A DNA stretch of 43,493 nt from Chloroflexota bacterium (GCA_021325095.1 JAJPHV010000009.1:1-43493); one strand, 5' to 3'. Shown: positions 1 through 8,724, numbered from the stretch's first letter. Made by a program: numbers and translations. Notes: a model not told the origin generated them from the letters alone.

Positions 1-738
1 AGCCCGGTTGAAGTGCTCAACGACAAAGACCAGGAACTCATCAATTTTTTCCGCGTCGTCAAAGAAAAACCCGACGAACTCATTGCGTCCTTTGAATGGG
101 AGCTTGCCTCGCGTGCTGAATTCGAGCGCCTTGCGGAACTGCCCACAACGCAGCTTTCCGATGTTCAGCGTGCCCACCGGTTTTATTACCTGATTATGGC
201 CGGATGGGGCGGTGAGCTTCACTACCCTCGCTTTCAGACCAGCATCACGGATGGCGGTCATGGCAATCGGCTGATTGGCGCATTGAAAACGCTGAGACAA
301 CGCATTATGCCAGTCTACGAACGCTTGCAGACCGTCCTTATTGAGAATCTGGATTGGCGTGAATGCATCAATCGCTATGACCGACCCAAAACCATCATGT
401 ACCTTGACCCTCCGTATCCGGGCAACGGGTGCAATTACGTCCACAATATGCGAAACTGGGATGAGCACCGGGAGTTGGCGGAACGGCTTAATGCTGCCCG
501 GTGCAAATGGATACTGTCCTCATATGACATGCCCGAAATGCGTGAATTATTCGCACAACATCATATCATGCCGGTACAATCCTTCTCTGGAATGAGGACG
601 GCTAAAGATAAGGACGAACGAGTACTGAATCAAGAAATTCTCATTACAAACTTCGTCCCAAAAGTCACCTCAGCCACTCGGCGTGATAATCACCAGCCAA
701 TGCTGCTAGATACCGAGTCTAACCCAATTGAAGATTAA
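1..738 (+). CDS. D12-class adenine-specific DNA methylase, 3' part (5' end outside window)
   Basis: This protein would transfer a methyl group from S-adenosylmethionine to N6 of adenine in a short DNA site. The reading frame is open from base 1 and begins inside the family's conserved segment (EVLNDKDQELINFFRV), so the true start lies upstream. The catalytic motif IV DPPY is plain at bases 409-420 (context MYLDPPYPGNG). The order of these motifs matches Dam/D12 enzymes, in which the AdoMet motif I lies further upstream and is missing here. About 245 residues remain out of an expected 270-320. No restriction gene is visible downstream, so it may be an orphan or phage-type methylase, or its partner may lie upstream. 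An 8-bp inverted repeat follows 31 bases after the stop. Family confident; recognition site unknown. Confidence 0.9.
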   Translation, partial: SPVEVLNDKDQELINFFRVVKEKPDELIASFEWELASRAEFERLAELPTTQLSDVQRAHRFYYLIMAGWGGELHYPRFQTSITDGGHGNRLIGALKTLRQRIMPVYERLQTVLIENLDWRECINRYDRPKTIMYLDPPYPGNGCNYVHNMRNWDEHRELAERLNAARCKWILSSYDMPEMRELFAQHHIMPVQSFSGMRTAKDKDERVLNQEILITNFVPKVTSATRRDNHQPMLLDTESNPIED

Positions 739-769
739 GCGGAAGTCATCGCTTATCAGGGTTAGAGCA

Positions 770-793
770 TAGGATACACAGCCTGGTATCCTA
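770..793. promoter_or_regulatory. 8-bp inverted repeat between methylase and downstream gene
   Basis: TAGGATAC at 770-777 is repeated inverted as GTATCCTA at 786-793 with an 8-base spacer. It sits between the methylase stop and the start at 838. It could be a weak terminator of the methylase gene or an operator for the next one. There is no strong U run, so the role is open. Confidence 0.4.
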
Positions 794-837
794 ATTTGTA
801 TTGCTGCATTGGCACTTTTCTAAACGAAAAAGCCAGG

Positions 838-3800
838 ATGCGTTCTCTACTCATTTTTGTGCTGTGCGTTGCCCTGCTGACTGGCGGTGTCGCAATAGCC
901 ATCGGCGCAGAACATCAGCGTGACACCGCGCTGCGCGGCTGGACAGACCCGGCTCAAAGCGCCGACTTGCCACGCAAGATACCGCTGGCCGGGGTCAACG
1001 TCGAACTGACCCAGTACGATGCCGCAACGCTGGATCGTGAACTTGGCCGGATCGTGGCGGCGGGCTTTGTCTGGGTGCGCCAGAACTTCCTGTGGCCGGA
1101 CATCGAGCCGGTGCAAGGCCGGTACGATTTCAGCCGGTACGATCCGATTGTCGAGGCGGTCAATGCCCATCCGCCGCTGCGGTTGGTGGCGGTGCTGAAC
1201 GGAACACCTGCCTGGGCGCGCCGTCCTGACGCCTCGGATCGTCTGTACGGGCCGCCGAACAGCATGGCCGCGTTCGGTAGATTCGCAGGTGCGGTGGCCG
1301 ATCATTATGGCAGCCGGATCACCCACTACCAGATTTGGGACGAGCCGAACCTGACTGCGCAGTGGGGCGGGCTTGATCCGCGCCCTGCCGATTACCTGGC
1401 GATGCTCAAGGCGGCCTACACCGCCATCGACAAGCGCGCGACGGTGATCATGGCGGCGCTGGCCCCGACGGTTGAAACGGGGCCGCGCAATCTGAGCGAC
1501 GTGCTGTATCTGCAAGCCTTGTACGATCTGGGCGCAGCGGATTCGTTCGACGCGGCGGCGGGCAAACCCTACGGCTTTGACACGGGGCCAGAGGATCGCA
1601 CGGTGAGCCAGGATGTGCTGAACTTTTCGCACATCATCCTGCTGCGCGAGGTGATGGTGCGTTACGGCGACGGGCACAAGGCGCTGTGGGGCAGCAATTT
1701 CGGCTGGAACCACTTGCCCGCACACTGGTCTGGCCCGCCGTCGATTTGGGGGCAGGTGGACGCAGACACGCAGCGCCGCTACACGCGCCAAGCGTACCAG
1801 CGCGCCGAACGCGAATGGCCCTGGATGGGCGGGTTGATCCTGGAACACTGGTCGCCTGCCGCGCCCGCCGACGACCCGATCCAGGGCTTTGCCGTATCCG
1901 CCGTCGCCGCCGAATGGACGGAATCAGGAGCCTTGTTCGCCCATCCCACGCTCGGAACTGGCTTGCACGACCCTGCGGATCCACGCTTCAAGTATGTTGG
2001 CGACTGGCGTTTCGGGCCGCTCGGCGCGGACGTTCGCCACCAGACACCGGATGACCCGCCTGCCGATGGCTCCGCGCACCGTCTGACTTTCCAATTCGAG
2101 GGCAGTGCCCTGTCGTTTCTGGTACGGCGGGCAGATTACGTCGCCTTCCTGTACGTTCTGATCGATGGACAGCCCGCCAATGCCCTGCCGCGCAACAACG
2201 TCGGCGCGTACATCCTCCTCAAATCGCCGGACTTGAAGGAACACACCGACCTGATCGCTGCCGCGCAGAACCTCACGCCGGGCGTGCATACGGCGGAAGT
2301 GCGCGCCTACCTGGGCTATGATCGCTGGGAACTGGCCGGGATCGCCGTCGGCGCGCCGCCCGAGACGCGCCGTTTCGACCTGCTGATCGCGGCGAGTGGA
2401 TTTGGCGCGCTGATCGGGTTGGCGGGTGTAGCCGTCACCAGCCGCCACCTTGTCGCACGCGCGACGCCCGGACACAGGTCGGCCATTGCCGACTACCTGC
2501 GGCGGATGGCGGCTATTTTCGCCGGGATCAGCGTGTCTGGGCTGGCGATGATCGGGCTATTCCTGACCTGGGGCGATACACTGCCGAACGTTTTCCGCCG
2601 CGATCCGCCGACCCTGGCGCTGACCGCGATCACGCTGGGCCTGATCTACTTCTCTCCGGCGCTGATTGTAACGATGCTGGCACTGGTCGCTCTGTGGCTG
2701 ATCATCTACAACCGGCCTGTGGTCGGGCTGGCGTTGATTGTGTTCTGGTCGCCGTTCTTCCTGATGCCTGTCGAGTTGTATCTACGGGCTGCGCCGATGG
2801 TGGAGGTCAGTCTGCTTCTGGCGGTAAGCGCGACGCTGGTGCGCGGCCTTGTCGGCCTCAGGGACTGGCGGGCGCGCCCTTCCCCTGGCAGACTGCACCT
2901 GGCCGACTGGGCGATGCTGGCCTTTGTGGGCGTCGCCACGCTCACCTTGCTATGGAGCGAACAGCGCGAACCCGCTTTCCGCGAATGGCGGACGATGGTC
3001 ATTGAGCCTGCACTGTTCTATCTGCTGCTGCGCACAACGCCGTTGACCGGGCGCGACGCCGTGCGGTTGGCCGATACGCTTTTGCTGGCCGGGTTGGCCG
3101 TCGCTGTGATCGGGCTGATCCTGTACGTGCGGGGCGGCGAGGGCGTCGTCGTGGCGGAGCAGGGATCGCGCCGCCTCGCCAGCGTATACGGCTCGCCCAA
3201 CAATGCGGCGCTGTTCCTGGGGCGCTGCATTCCGATGGCGCTGGCTATGCTGCTCCTCGCGCCGGGGACGGTTCGTAAAGTGGTGGCCGGGGCCGTGCTG
3301 CTCGTTCTCGGTCTTGCCGCTCTGCTGACGCAGAGCGGTGGCGCGGCCCTGTTCGGCATCCCGGCCAGTGTGGTGTGTGTGGTCTGGCTGTGGCATCGGC
3401 GGCGCGGTGTGGCCGTCGCAGGGCTGGTCGTGCTGGTGTTGGTTTTGCTCCTGCTGGGGTCGCGTTTCATTCCCCGCTTGCAGGGCGTGCTTGACCTCTC
3501 ACGCTCCTCGTCGCTGGTACGCACCCAGGTCTGGGCGAGCACCATCAACCTGCTACGCGAACGCCCCATTACGGGCGCGGGTCTCGACCAGTTCCTGTAC
3601 CTGTACCGCAGCCGCTACATCCTGCCCGATGCGTGGCGCGAACCGGACCTGTCGCATCCGCACAACATTGTGCTGGACTACTGGGTGAGCCTGGGTATCC
3701 TGGGGTTGGCGATCCTGGTGGCGCTGCAAGCCGGATTCTGGCGGGCGGCGCTGGCGGCGTGGTGCAGGCTACGGTCAACCGATCCACTGCTCATGGCGGT

Positions 3801-3987
3801 GGCGGTGGGCCTGATGGGCAGTATGGTCAATTTCCTGACGCACGGGCTGGTGGACAACAGCTATTTCGTGGTCGATCTGGCCTTCGTGTTTTGCCTGTCG
3901 CTGGCATTGGCGGTCAGGTTGAGGGAACTGTCTCTGGCCCCCTCTCCAACCGGAGAGGGGGAAAAGGGTGGACGGGTGATTCCCTAG
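838..3987 (+). CDS. Glycosidase-like / O-antigen ligase-like membrane fusion protein
   Basis: 1049 residues with two unlike halves. After an N-terminal hydrophobic segment (residues 3-22), residues 50-345 resemble a GH-A clan TIM-barrel glycosidase (GH5/GH39 style), with the acid/base motif WDEPN at 167-171. Residues 385-505 look like a beta-sandwich carbohydrate-binding segment. From about 513 on the chain is polytopic membrane protein. Its C-terminal part resembles the Wzy/WaaL O-antigen ligase family (SPNNAALFLG, then GAGLDQFLYLYRS and HPHNIVLDYW). A role in joining or polymerising surface glycans is likely. In the place where the barrel's nucleophile Glu is expected (usually TEFGW) the sequence reads GSNFGW, so the glycosidase half may bind rather than cleave sugar. 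I chose ATG 838 because the signal-like segment begins there; TTG 796 is in frame upstream. The last 17 residues come from a dispersed repeat. Confidence 0.75.
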   Translation: MRSLLIFVLCVALLTGGVAIAIGAEHQRDTALRGWTDPAQSADLPRKIPLAGVNVELTQYDAATLDRELGRIVAAGFVWVRQNFLWPDIEPVQGRYDFSRYDPIVEAVNAHPPLRLVAVLNGTPAWARRPDASDRLYGPPNSMAAFGRFAGAVADHYGSRITHYQIWDEPNLTAQWGGLDPRPADYLAMLKAAYTAIDKRATVIMAALAPTVETGPRNLSDVLYLQALYDLGAADSFDAAAGKPYGFDTGPEDRTVSQDVLNFSHIILLREVMVRYGDGHKALWGSNFGWNHLPAHWSGPPSIWGQVDADTQRRYTRQAYQRAEREWPWMGGLILEHWSPAAPADDPIQGFAVSAVAAEWTESGALFAHPTLGTGLHDPADPRFKYVGDWRFGPLGADVRHQTPDDPPADGSAHRLTFQFEGSALSFLVRRADYVAFLYVLIDGQPANALPRNNVGAYILLKSPDLKEHTDLIAAAQNLTPGVHTAEVRAYLGYDRWELAGIAVGAPPETRRFDLLIAASGFGALIGLAGVAVTSRHLVARATPGHRSAIADYLRRMAAIFAGISVSGLAMIGLFLTWGDTLPNVFRRDPPTLALTAITLGLIYFSPALIVTMLALVALWLIIYNRPVVGLALIVFWSPFFLMPVELYLRAAPMVEVSLLLAVSATLVRGLVGLRDWRARPSPGRLHLADWAMLAFVGVATLTLLWSEQREPAFREWRTMVIEPALFYLLLRTTPLTGRDAVRLADTLLLAGLAVAVIGLILYVRGGEGVVVAEQGSRRLASVYGSPNNAALFLGRCIPMALAMLLLAPGTVRKVVAGAVLLVLGLAALLTQSGGAALFGIPASVVCVVWLWHRRRGVAVAGLVVLVLVLLLLGSRFIPRLQGVLDLSRSSSLVRTQVWASTINLLRERPITGAGLDQFLYLYRSRYILPDAWREPDLSHPHNIVLDYWVSLGILGLAILVALQAGFWRAALAAWCRLRSTDPLLMAVAVGLMGSMVNFLTHGLVDNSYFVVDLAFVFCLSLALAVRLRELSLAPSPTGEGEKGGRVIP
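3934..3972 (+). repeat. Dispersed hairpin repeat, copy 1 (inside a gene end)
   Basis: CCCCCTCTCC (3938-3947) pairs perfectly with GGAGAGGGGG (3952-3961) around a 4-base loop. The first 14 bases, CTGGCCCCCTCTCC, recur exactly at 14752. This copy is translated as the C-terminus of the O-antigen-ligase-like protein (LAPSPTGEGEKGG), so it appears to have extended the gene. Confidence 0.6.
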
Positions 3988-4250
3988 AGCGCTTCGGCCC
4001 GGCCCACAAAGAGGCGTACCAGGCCGAGCAGGATGACGGCCCCGACGAAGGCAACGACAACACTCAGGAAGTCAAAGGCCGTTGCGCCGGGCTTGATGAC
4101 CAGCATGTATAGGACACCGCCCACCACCGCGCCGATGATACCAAAAATGATATCACCCAGCAGATTCATGCGGCCTTGCAGCAGAAGGCTGGCAAGCCAG
4201 CCGCAGACCGCACCGACGATCAACCAAGCGAGCAACGAGATGATGTCCAT
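3984..4250 (-). CDS. GlsB/YeaQ/YmgE-family small membrane protein
   Basis: 88 residues made almost entirely of three hydrophobic segments (about 4-24, 31-51 and 59-80) rich in Gly. It has the family pattern of a glycine-rich first helix (WLIVGAVCGWLASLL) and a later GAVVGG. Members are stress-associated inner-membrane proteins once called transglycosylase-associated proteins; no catalytic role has been settled. It is transcribed toward the O-antigen-ligase-like gene. Both stop codons sit on the same palindrome CTAG at 3984-3987, so the two genes overlap tail to tail by four bases. The family call rests on length, topology and Gly spacing. Confidence 0.85.
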   Translation of the reverse strand: MDIISLLAWLIVGAVCGWLASLLLQGRMNLLGDIIFGIIGAVVGGVLYMLVIKPGATAFDFLSVVVAFVGAVILLGLVRLFVGRAEAL

Positions 4251-4416
4251 AGCGCCCTGCTTTCTGAACAGCCGTCAGCCTCAGATAGGCCAGGTGGGGA
4301 AGCGGGAGGGTGCGAATGACTGCACAGTGGGGGCGATAGGATACCACTTGGCTTGTTGCTGACGCCAAGATATGTCTATCCAACCCGATTGAACCATTTT
4401 CAAACGGGCAAGACCA

Positions 4417-4441
4417 GTGACAAAAATCCTCGAATTGTCAC
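4417..4441 (-). terminator. Possible stem-loop after the alcohol dehydrogenase gene
   Basis: GTGACAA (4417-4423) and TTGTCAC (4435-4441) form a 7-bp stem with an 11-base loop, just downstream of the minus-strand dehydrogenase stop. On the minus strand it is not followed by a clear T run, so termination is only possible. Confidence 0.3.
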
Positions 4442-4453
4442 TTCGTGAGCAGG

Positions 4454-5554
4454 TTAGAACACGATCACGCCGCGCGCCACATTGCCCGTCAGCATCGCGT
4501 CAAAGGCTTCGTTAACCTGATCGAGTGTGTATTCCTTCGAGATCAGTTCGTCCAGTTTCAGCTTGCCAGCAGCGTAGAGGTCGAGCAGCATCGGGAAATC
4601 GCGCGGAGAATTGACCGTTCCATAGTAGCTGCCCTTCACAACTTTTTCCTGGCGGGTGATGATGGCGCTTGGAAAATTGGTGGCCGAACCCATCGGGGCC
4701 AGGCCGACCAGCGCCAGCGTGCCGCCGGGCCGGGCATAGTCCAGGCTGGCCTCCTGTACGGACGGGATACCTATCGCCTCAAACACGTGATCCGCACCCC
4801 TGCCGCCCGTCAGGTCACGGATGGTAGCCAGCGTCTGGTCACCAGCCAGGAGCGTATGCGTCGCCCCAAACTGCCGGGCCAGTTCCATTTTGGCGGGTGA
4901 ACTGTCGATGGCGATGATCGTCTGTGCGCCGCACAAGGCCGCGCCTTGCAGGATGTTGAGGCCCACGCCGCCGCAGCCGACCACGACCACGCTGTCGCCG
5001 GGACGAACCGGACTGGAATACAGGGTGGCGCCCACGCCCGTTGCGACGGCGCAGCCGACCAGTGCCGCCACCTTCAGCGGCGCATCGCGGCGGACGGGGA
5101 TGCAGCTTTCCTGTGGCACAACCGCATACTGGGCGAAGGTCGCCAGCCCGCAGTAATGGTAGACAGGCTGGCCGTTGCGATGCAGGCGCGGCGTGCCGTT
5201 CAACATGACGCCCGCCCAGATCGGCCCGGTGAAGGTTTCGCACAAATTGGGCTTGTCGCGCTGGCAGTAAAAGCAGATTCCGCAGGCAGGCGCCCAGTTC
5301 AAAACAACGTGATCGCCCACCCGCACGTGGCGGACGCCTGTGCCCACCGCCTCCACAACGCCCGCTCCTTCGTGGCCGAGGACGGCGGGCATCGGGTGTT
5401 TGGTCGTCCCACTGATCAGGTGGTAGTCGCTGTGGCAGACACCGCTGGCCGCCAGGCGCACCAGCACTTCGCCATCGGCGGGTGGATCGAGGGTCAATTC
5501 ATCGACAACGAGGCGCTGCTGCGGCGCAGGCAGAAATGCCGCTTGAGTTTTCAA
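4454..5554 (-). CDS. Zinc-dependent alcohol dehydrogenase (MDR superfamily)
   Basis: 366 residues, the usual length for medium-chain zinc alcohol dehydrogenases. Expected reaction: NAD-dependent interconversion of an alcohol and an aldehyde in the cytosol. Catalytic zinc ligands are Cys40 (GVCHSD), His61-Glu62 (GHEGAG) and Cys168 (VGCAVATG). The structural zinc lobe has Cys91, 94, 97 and 105 in the standard spacing. The Rossmann motif GCGGVGLN lies at 193-200, followed by an Asp at the end of the second strand (IIAIDSS), which favours NAD over NADP. The class resembles class III and aryl-alcohol dehydrogenases; the substrate cannot be read from sequence. The TTG start at 5554 is supported by AAAGGGA upstream on the minus strand. 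It stands alone, with about 200 bases on its downstream side. Confidence 0.93.
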   Translation of the reverse strand: MKTQAAFLPAPQQRLVVDELTLDPPADGEVLVRLAASGVCHSDYHLISGTTKHPMPAVLGHEGAGVVEAVGTGVRHVRVGDHVVLNWAPACGICFYCQRDKPNLCETFTGPIWAGVMLNGTPRLHRNGQPVYHYCGLATFAQYAVVPQESCIPVRRDAPLKVAALVGCAVATGVGATLYSSPVRPGDSVVVVGCGGVGLNILQGAALCGAQTIIAIDSSPAKMELARQFGATHTLLAGDQTLATIRDLTGGRGADHVFEAIGIPSVQEASLDYARPGGTLALVGLAPMGSATNFPSAIITRQEKVVKGSYYGTVNSPRDFPMLLDLYAAGKLKLDELISKEYTLDQVNEAFDAMLTGNVARGVIVF

Positions 5555-5607
5555 TGATCAATCCCTTTGTGGGCCTGGCAGGTTCAGATGGCACAGCGGC
5601 GCATTTG

Positions 5608-6969
5608 CTAACGCCCCATCAGCGTTTTCACCAGATAGGCCAGCGATACCATATTCAGCACTGCCAGTACGATAACGGTCAGGACGAGCCGGGCACTACC
5701 GCCACCGCCCTGGCTCCTTCGTTTGGCGGGCTGAATCTCCGGGGGAATGGCCTTAAAGTAGACTTGCATCCCCGATGCACCCGAGCCGGAGAACGCAAAC
5801 CCGCCCGATGCGGGGCCTGGCGCGCCGAAATCATCGTCCAGGGCAGGTGGCGCACTCCCAAATACACTGGGCTGAGACGGGCCAAACGGGTTGCTGCTGG
5901 CAGGCACAGGTGGCGGCGCAGCGGACGTCCTGGTCTTGGCAGTGCCTGGCCCTGGCACGCTGCTGAACAAGTCAGCCACCGGATCCTTGTCGAAGGTATC
6001 GGCGGCGGGCGCAGCGGCTTTGGCTGCCGGTGCAGGTTTGTCGAACGGGTCAGGCGCCGCAAACGGATCGGAGCGGCCCGGCGTGCCGAAAGCACTGCTG
6101 CCACCAAAGGGGTCGACGCTGCCAGCGTTGAACAAGTCGTCGGAGCCACCAAAAGGATCGCTGCCGAAGGAGGGCGTGCCGGGGGCGTCAAAGTCTCCGA
6201 AAGGACTGGACGACCTGGTGGCTGGCGCGCCAAAAGGATCGACGGCCCCCTGCTCAACGCCGAAGGGGTCTTGAACGGCGCTGCTGGTGCTGCTGCCACC
6301 AAAGGGGTCGGCGCTGTCGTCGAAGGAAGATGCGAACGGCCCGCTGGATGGATCAAAGCTCGAATCGAAGCCACTTCCGAAACTCGCATCGCCGGCTGCA
6401 CTGTTCCCACCCAGTTGCAGGCCAGACACCCAGTTGTCGTATTCCTCGGAGCTTGGCAGTTGGACTTCTTTCCCACTGCCGTATACGGCAGGGCCGCTGC
6501 CCCGGTTCCAATCCACGCTGGTGGCGGGGGCTGTGGAAGCGCTGTCAGCAGTGTCGAACCCTCCCCACCCGGAGCCAAGCACCGGGTCTGCACCGCTGCC
6601 ATAAGGGTTGCTGTCGAAGCCCGTTCCAGCGAACGGGTTGCTGTCGAAACCGCTGTCAAATGGACTGGCGGCTGCCGAAGTGGGCGTCGGAGCTGGTGCG
6701 GCGGGTTTGGGTTTCTGCCCGGACGCCTTCTTGAGTGCCTCCAAACCCCTTTGCGCCTTCTGGTTAGAAGGATTGATCGACAGCACATTTTCCAGGCAAA
6801 GCTGCTGTTCGTCCGGCGTATCGACCACAGCACTCAGCCAGAGCCACGCCGTTTCATTGCGCTCGTCCAGGTCAACCGCCTTCATAAGCGCCCGACGTGC
6901 ATCGTCTTTGCGGCCCGCCTTGATGGCCGAGATGCCTTCCTGGATAATCGCCTCTACGTTGGGTGCCAT
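5608..6969 (-). CDS. TPR protein with disordered DPF-repeat linker and C-terminal membrane anchor
   Basis: 453 residues. Residues 1-85 form two to three TPR-like helical repeats (IKAGRKDDARRALMKAVDLD; AWLWLSAVVDTPDEQQLCLE). Residues 95-410 are a low-complexity linker of Ser, Gly, Asp, Pro, Phe and Ala containing seven DPF motifs, five of them DPFG. A hydrophobic helix close to the C-terminus (RLVLTVIVLAVLNMVSLAYL) would anchor it with a tail of only a few residues, leaving the TPR in the cytoplasm. The ATG at 6969 is preceded by AAAGGGA at good spacing; an in-frame ATG 16 codons upstream lacks this. It lies 51 bases downstream of the MFS gene on the same strand and may be co-transcribed. Function unknown; the TPR suggests a scaffold. 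Confidence 0.75.
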   Translation of the reverse strand: MAPNVEAIIQEGISAIKAGRKDDARRALMKAVDLDERNETAWLWLSAVVDTPDEQQLCLENVLSINPSNQKAQRGLEALKKASGQKPKPAAPAPTPTSAAASPFDSGFDSNPFAGTGFDSNPYGSGADPVLGSGWGGFDTADSASTAPATSVDWNRGSGPAVYGSGKEVQLPSSEEYDNWVSGLQLGGNSAAGDASFGSGFDSSFDPSSGPFASSFDDSADPFGGSSTSSAVQDPFGVEQGAVDPFGAPATRSSSPFGDFDAPGTPSFGSDPFGGSDDLFNAGSVDPFGGSSAFGTPGRSDPFAAPDPFDKPAPAAKAAAPAADTFDKDPVADLFSSVPGPGTAKTRTSAAPPPVPASSNPFGPSQPSVFGSAPPALDDDFGAPGPASGGFAFSGSGASGMQVYFKAIPPEIQPAKRRSQGGGGSARLVLTVIVLAVLNMVSLAYLVKTLMGR

Positions 6970-7020
6970 GATTGTGATCCCTTTTCGCTGACGACGATGC
7001 CCTTTATGATACCACAACTG

Positions 7021-8388
7021 TCAGTCCATTGCTGCCGACAGCACCGTTTCAGCAGCAGGCGCTTGCTGCTCGAAGGCAGCGACATTCAGACGGCTCAGAA
7101 TGCCAAAGGCCAGCGCAAAGCCAAGCACTTCGACCAGGAACACGGAGCCGTAGGCTGCGGGCAACTGCCCGGAGAGGCCGAACACCACGTCGCGCACGAA
7201 GCCGCCCAGGGCTGTGCCCAGGCCGCGCGCCAGCGTCTCGGAAACCGTCCACAGCGCCAGGTACAGCCCGGCTCCCCAGGCGCGGGTCATGTCCATCATC
7301 AGGCCGAGCGTGCCCACTGTCCAGACACCCAGGCCCAGGCCCAGGATCACCAACCCAATCGTCACCAGCGGACGAACCTGAGCAGCGGCGCATGCCAGCA
7401 GGACAGCGCACGCCACGAGCAGAATCGTCACGCCCCAGCGCGCAAGCGACGTGTTGTCGGCGCGTTTCGGGAAGCGCCGTACCAGCCACAGGCTGACCAG
7501 AATGCCGATCAGCGCCATCGATCCCCAGTAGGCCGAGAAGCGATTGGTGGTGGCCGGTGGCATATGGAACACCTGCCCGGCGAATGGCTCCAGGATGCTG
7601 TCCTGCGTGTAGAATGCCAGCGTGGAAATGCCCAGGAACAGGAAGAAGATGCGCGTTTGCCCGTTGGCCCAGACCGCTTTCAAATCTTGCCAGAATGGAC
7701 GGCGCTCGATTGGTGCGGCGTGTGTCCGCTTTTCAGGGACGATAGGCTTTTCCTCGCCGACCAGCGAGACGAACCACAGTATGCCCATGATCAGCGGCGC
7801 GACGATGAACAGTGTCAGGAACCCTTCACGGCTGTACTGCGGCAGCAGCCTGCCATAAGCGATTCCGGCGACGGCAAAGCCGATGATCAGGAACAGCCAG
7901 ACCACGCTCACGGCGCGCGTGCGCTGCGCATGTGGCGTGATGTCGTAGATCAGGGACAGGTAGGTCGTGCTGGAAAGGGCCGACCCGATGCTGAAGGCGA
8001 CCAGCGCCACGACCAGCCCGGCCCAGGCCAGCATGTTGTCACGGTTGTCGGCCAGCGTGACCGTGCAGAAGCCGAGCAGCATGTAACTGAGCACCATCGC
8101 CAGCCGCCCACCCCAAACGTAGGGCAGGCGCCGGTAACCACGCCACGACGTCACATCGGAACGCTGCCCGATCCAGATGGAGAGCGGGGCCAGGAAATAG
8201 CGGAGGGCCAGCAGCAGCCCCACCGGGGTCGCCGAGAAGCCAAGCTCTGCGATGACGATCCGGTTCCAGACACCCGACGCCAGGATGTCGGCCATTGAGG
8301 AGCCAACGTGAAACAAGGCGATTTTGGCGTTGCGAGGAAGGGAGAGACTGCCCGGCGCGTCCGTTGGATGAGCGGTTTCGTTATCCAT
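7021..8388 (-). CDS. PucC/BCD-family MFS transporter
   Basis: 455 residues with about twelve membrane segments. It carries signatures of the bacteriochlorophyll-delivery (BCD) branch of MFS proteins: IWIGQRSDVTSWRGYRRLPY in the first cytoplasmic loop, and GTLGLMMDMT followed by LYLALWTVSETLARGLGTAL near the C-terminus. In phototrophs PucC, LhaA and Bch2 help to assemble light-harvesting complexes. Members also occur in non-phototrophs, where the cargo is unknown. No pigment genes are seen in this window. The N-terminal 20 residues are soluble and start at ATG 8388. A candidate promoter lies at 8436-8465. The TPR-DPF gene follows 51 bases downstream. Confidence 0.88.
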   Translation of the reverse strand: MDNETAHPTDAPGSLSLPRNAKIALFHVGSSMADILASGVWNRIVIAELGFSATPVGLLLALRYFLAPLSIWIGQRSDVTSWRGYRRLPYVWGGRLAMVLSYMLLGFCTVTLADNRDNMLAWAGLVVALVAFSIGSALSSTTYLSLIYDITPHAQRTRAVSVVWLFLIIGFAVAGIAYGRLLPQYSREGFLTLFIVAPLIMGILWFVSLVGEEKPIVPEKRTHAAPIERRPFWQDLKAVWANGQTRIFFLFLGISTLAFYTQDSILEPFAGQVFHMPPATTNRFSAYWGSMALIGILVSLWLVRRFPKRADNTSLARWGVTILLVACAVLLACAAAQVRPLVTIGLVILGLGLGVWTVGTLGLMMDMTRAWGAGLYLALWTVSETLARGLGTALGGFVRDVVFGLSGQLPAAYGSVFLVEVLGFALAFGILSRLNVAAFEQQAPAAETVLSAAMD

Positions 8389-8435
8389 GCAGCGTGAATC
8401 CCATAAAATCTGCGCAAACCTGTGGAATTATGGAG

Positions 8436-8465
8436 ATTATAGAGGCTTTACGTGCACAGCGCCAA
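8436..8465 (-). promoter_or_regulatory. Candidate sigma70-type promoter for the MFS gene
   Basis: On the minus strand, TTGGCG (8465-8460), an 18-base spacer and a perfect TATAAT (8441-8436). Predicted start of transcription is near 8429, giving a leader of about 40 bases before ATG 8388. Confidence 0.5.
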
Positions 8466-8695
8466 ACCCGGTCAGGTCGAGTCGAGCCAATTAGGCCAGT
8501 TAAGCGGAGGCTATTCCTGTTTGTTCGGGCGGTAATCTCAATTGCTGTTCGCGTTGTACCTTTGCGCCTTCCTGTAGCCACTCCAAAATGCCGGCTTCGT
8601 CAGGGTGCACCCACTGTCCGCACGACACAGCAATTGACTTTATTTGATAGAACCCGGCCAACTGCGTCTCTTACCCCACGTACTCCGGTCAGGTT

Positions 8696-8724
8696 GCGGA
8701 GCCAGCACCATACGGCTATACTAC
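8696..8724 (+). promoter_or_regulatory. Candidate sigma70-type promoter for the PPIase lipoprotein gene
   Basis: TTGCGG (8696-8701), a 17-base spacer and TATACT (8719-8724). Transcription would start near 8731, about 60 bases before the TTG start at 8793. Confidence 0.55.

Noticed and set aside
847..1848. A 333-codon minus-strand frame opposite the glycosidase-like domain
   Set aside because: The Arg/His-rich product has no recognisable motif, while the plus strand encodes a coherent barrel domain.
3938..3961. The strong hairpin as a transcription terminator
   Set aside because: It lies inside the coding sequence before the stop, has no U run, and matches a repeat found elsewhere.
5482..8298. 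A 938-codon open frame on the plus strand
   Set aside because: It runs antisense to the TPR-DPF and MFS genes, both of which have clear family motifs. Its product is low-complexity, Arg/Gln-rich and resembles nothing, as expected for a high-GC shadow.
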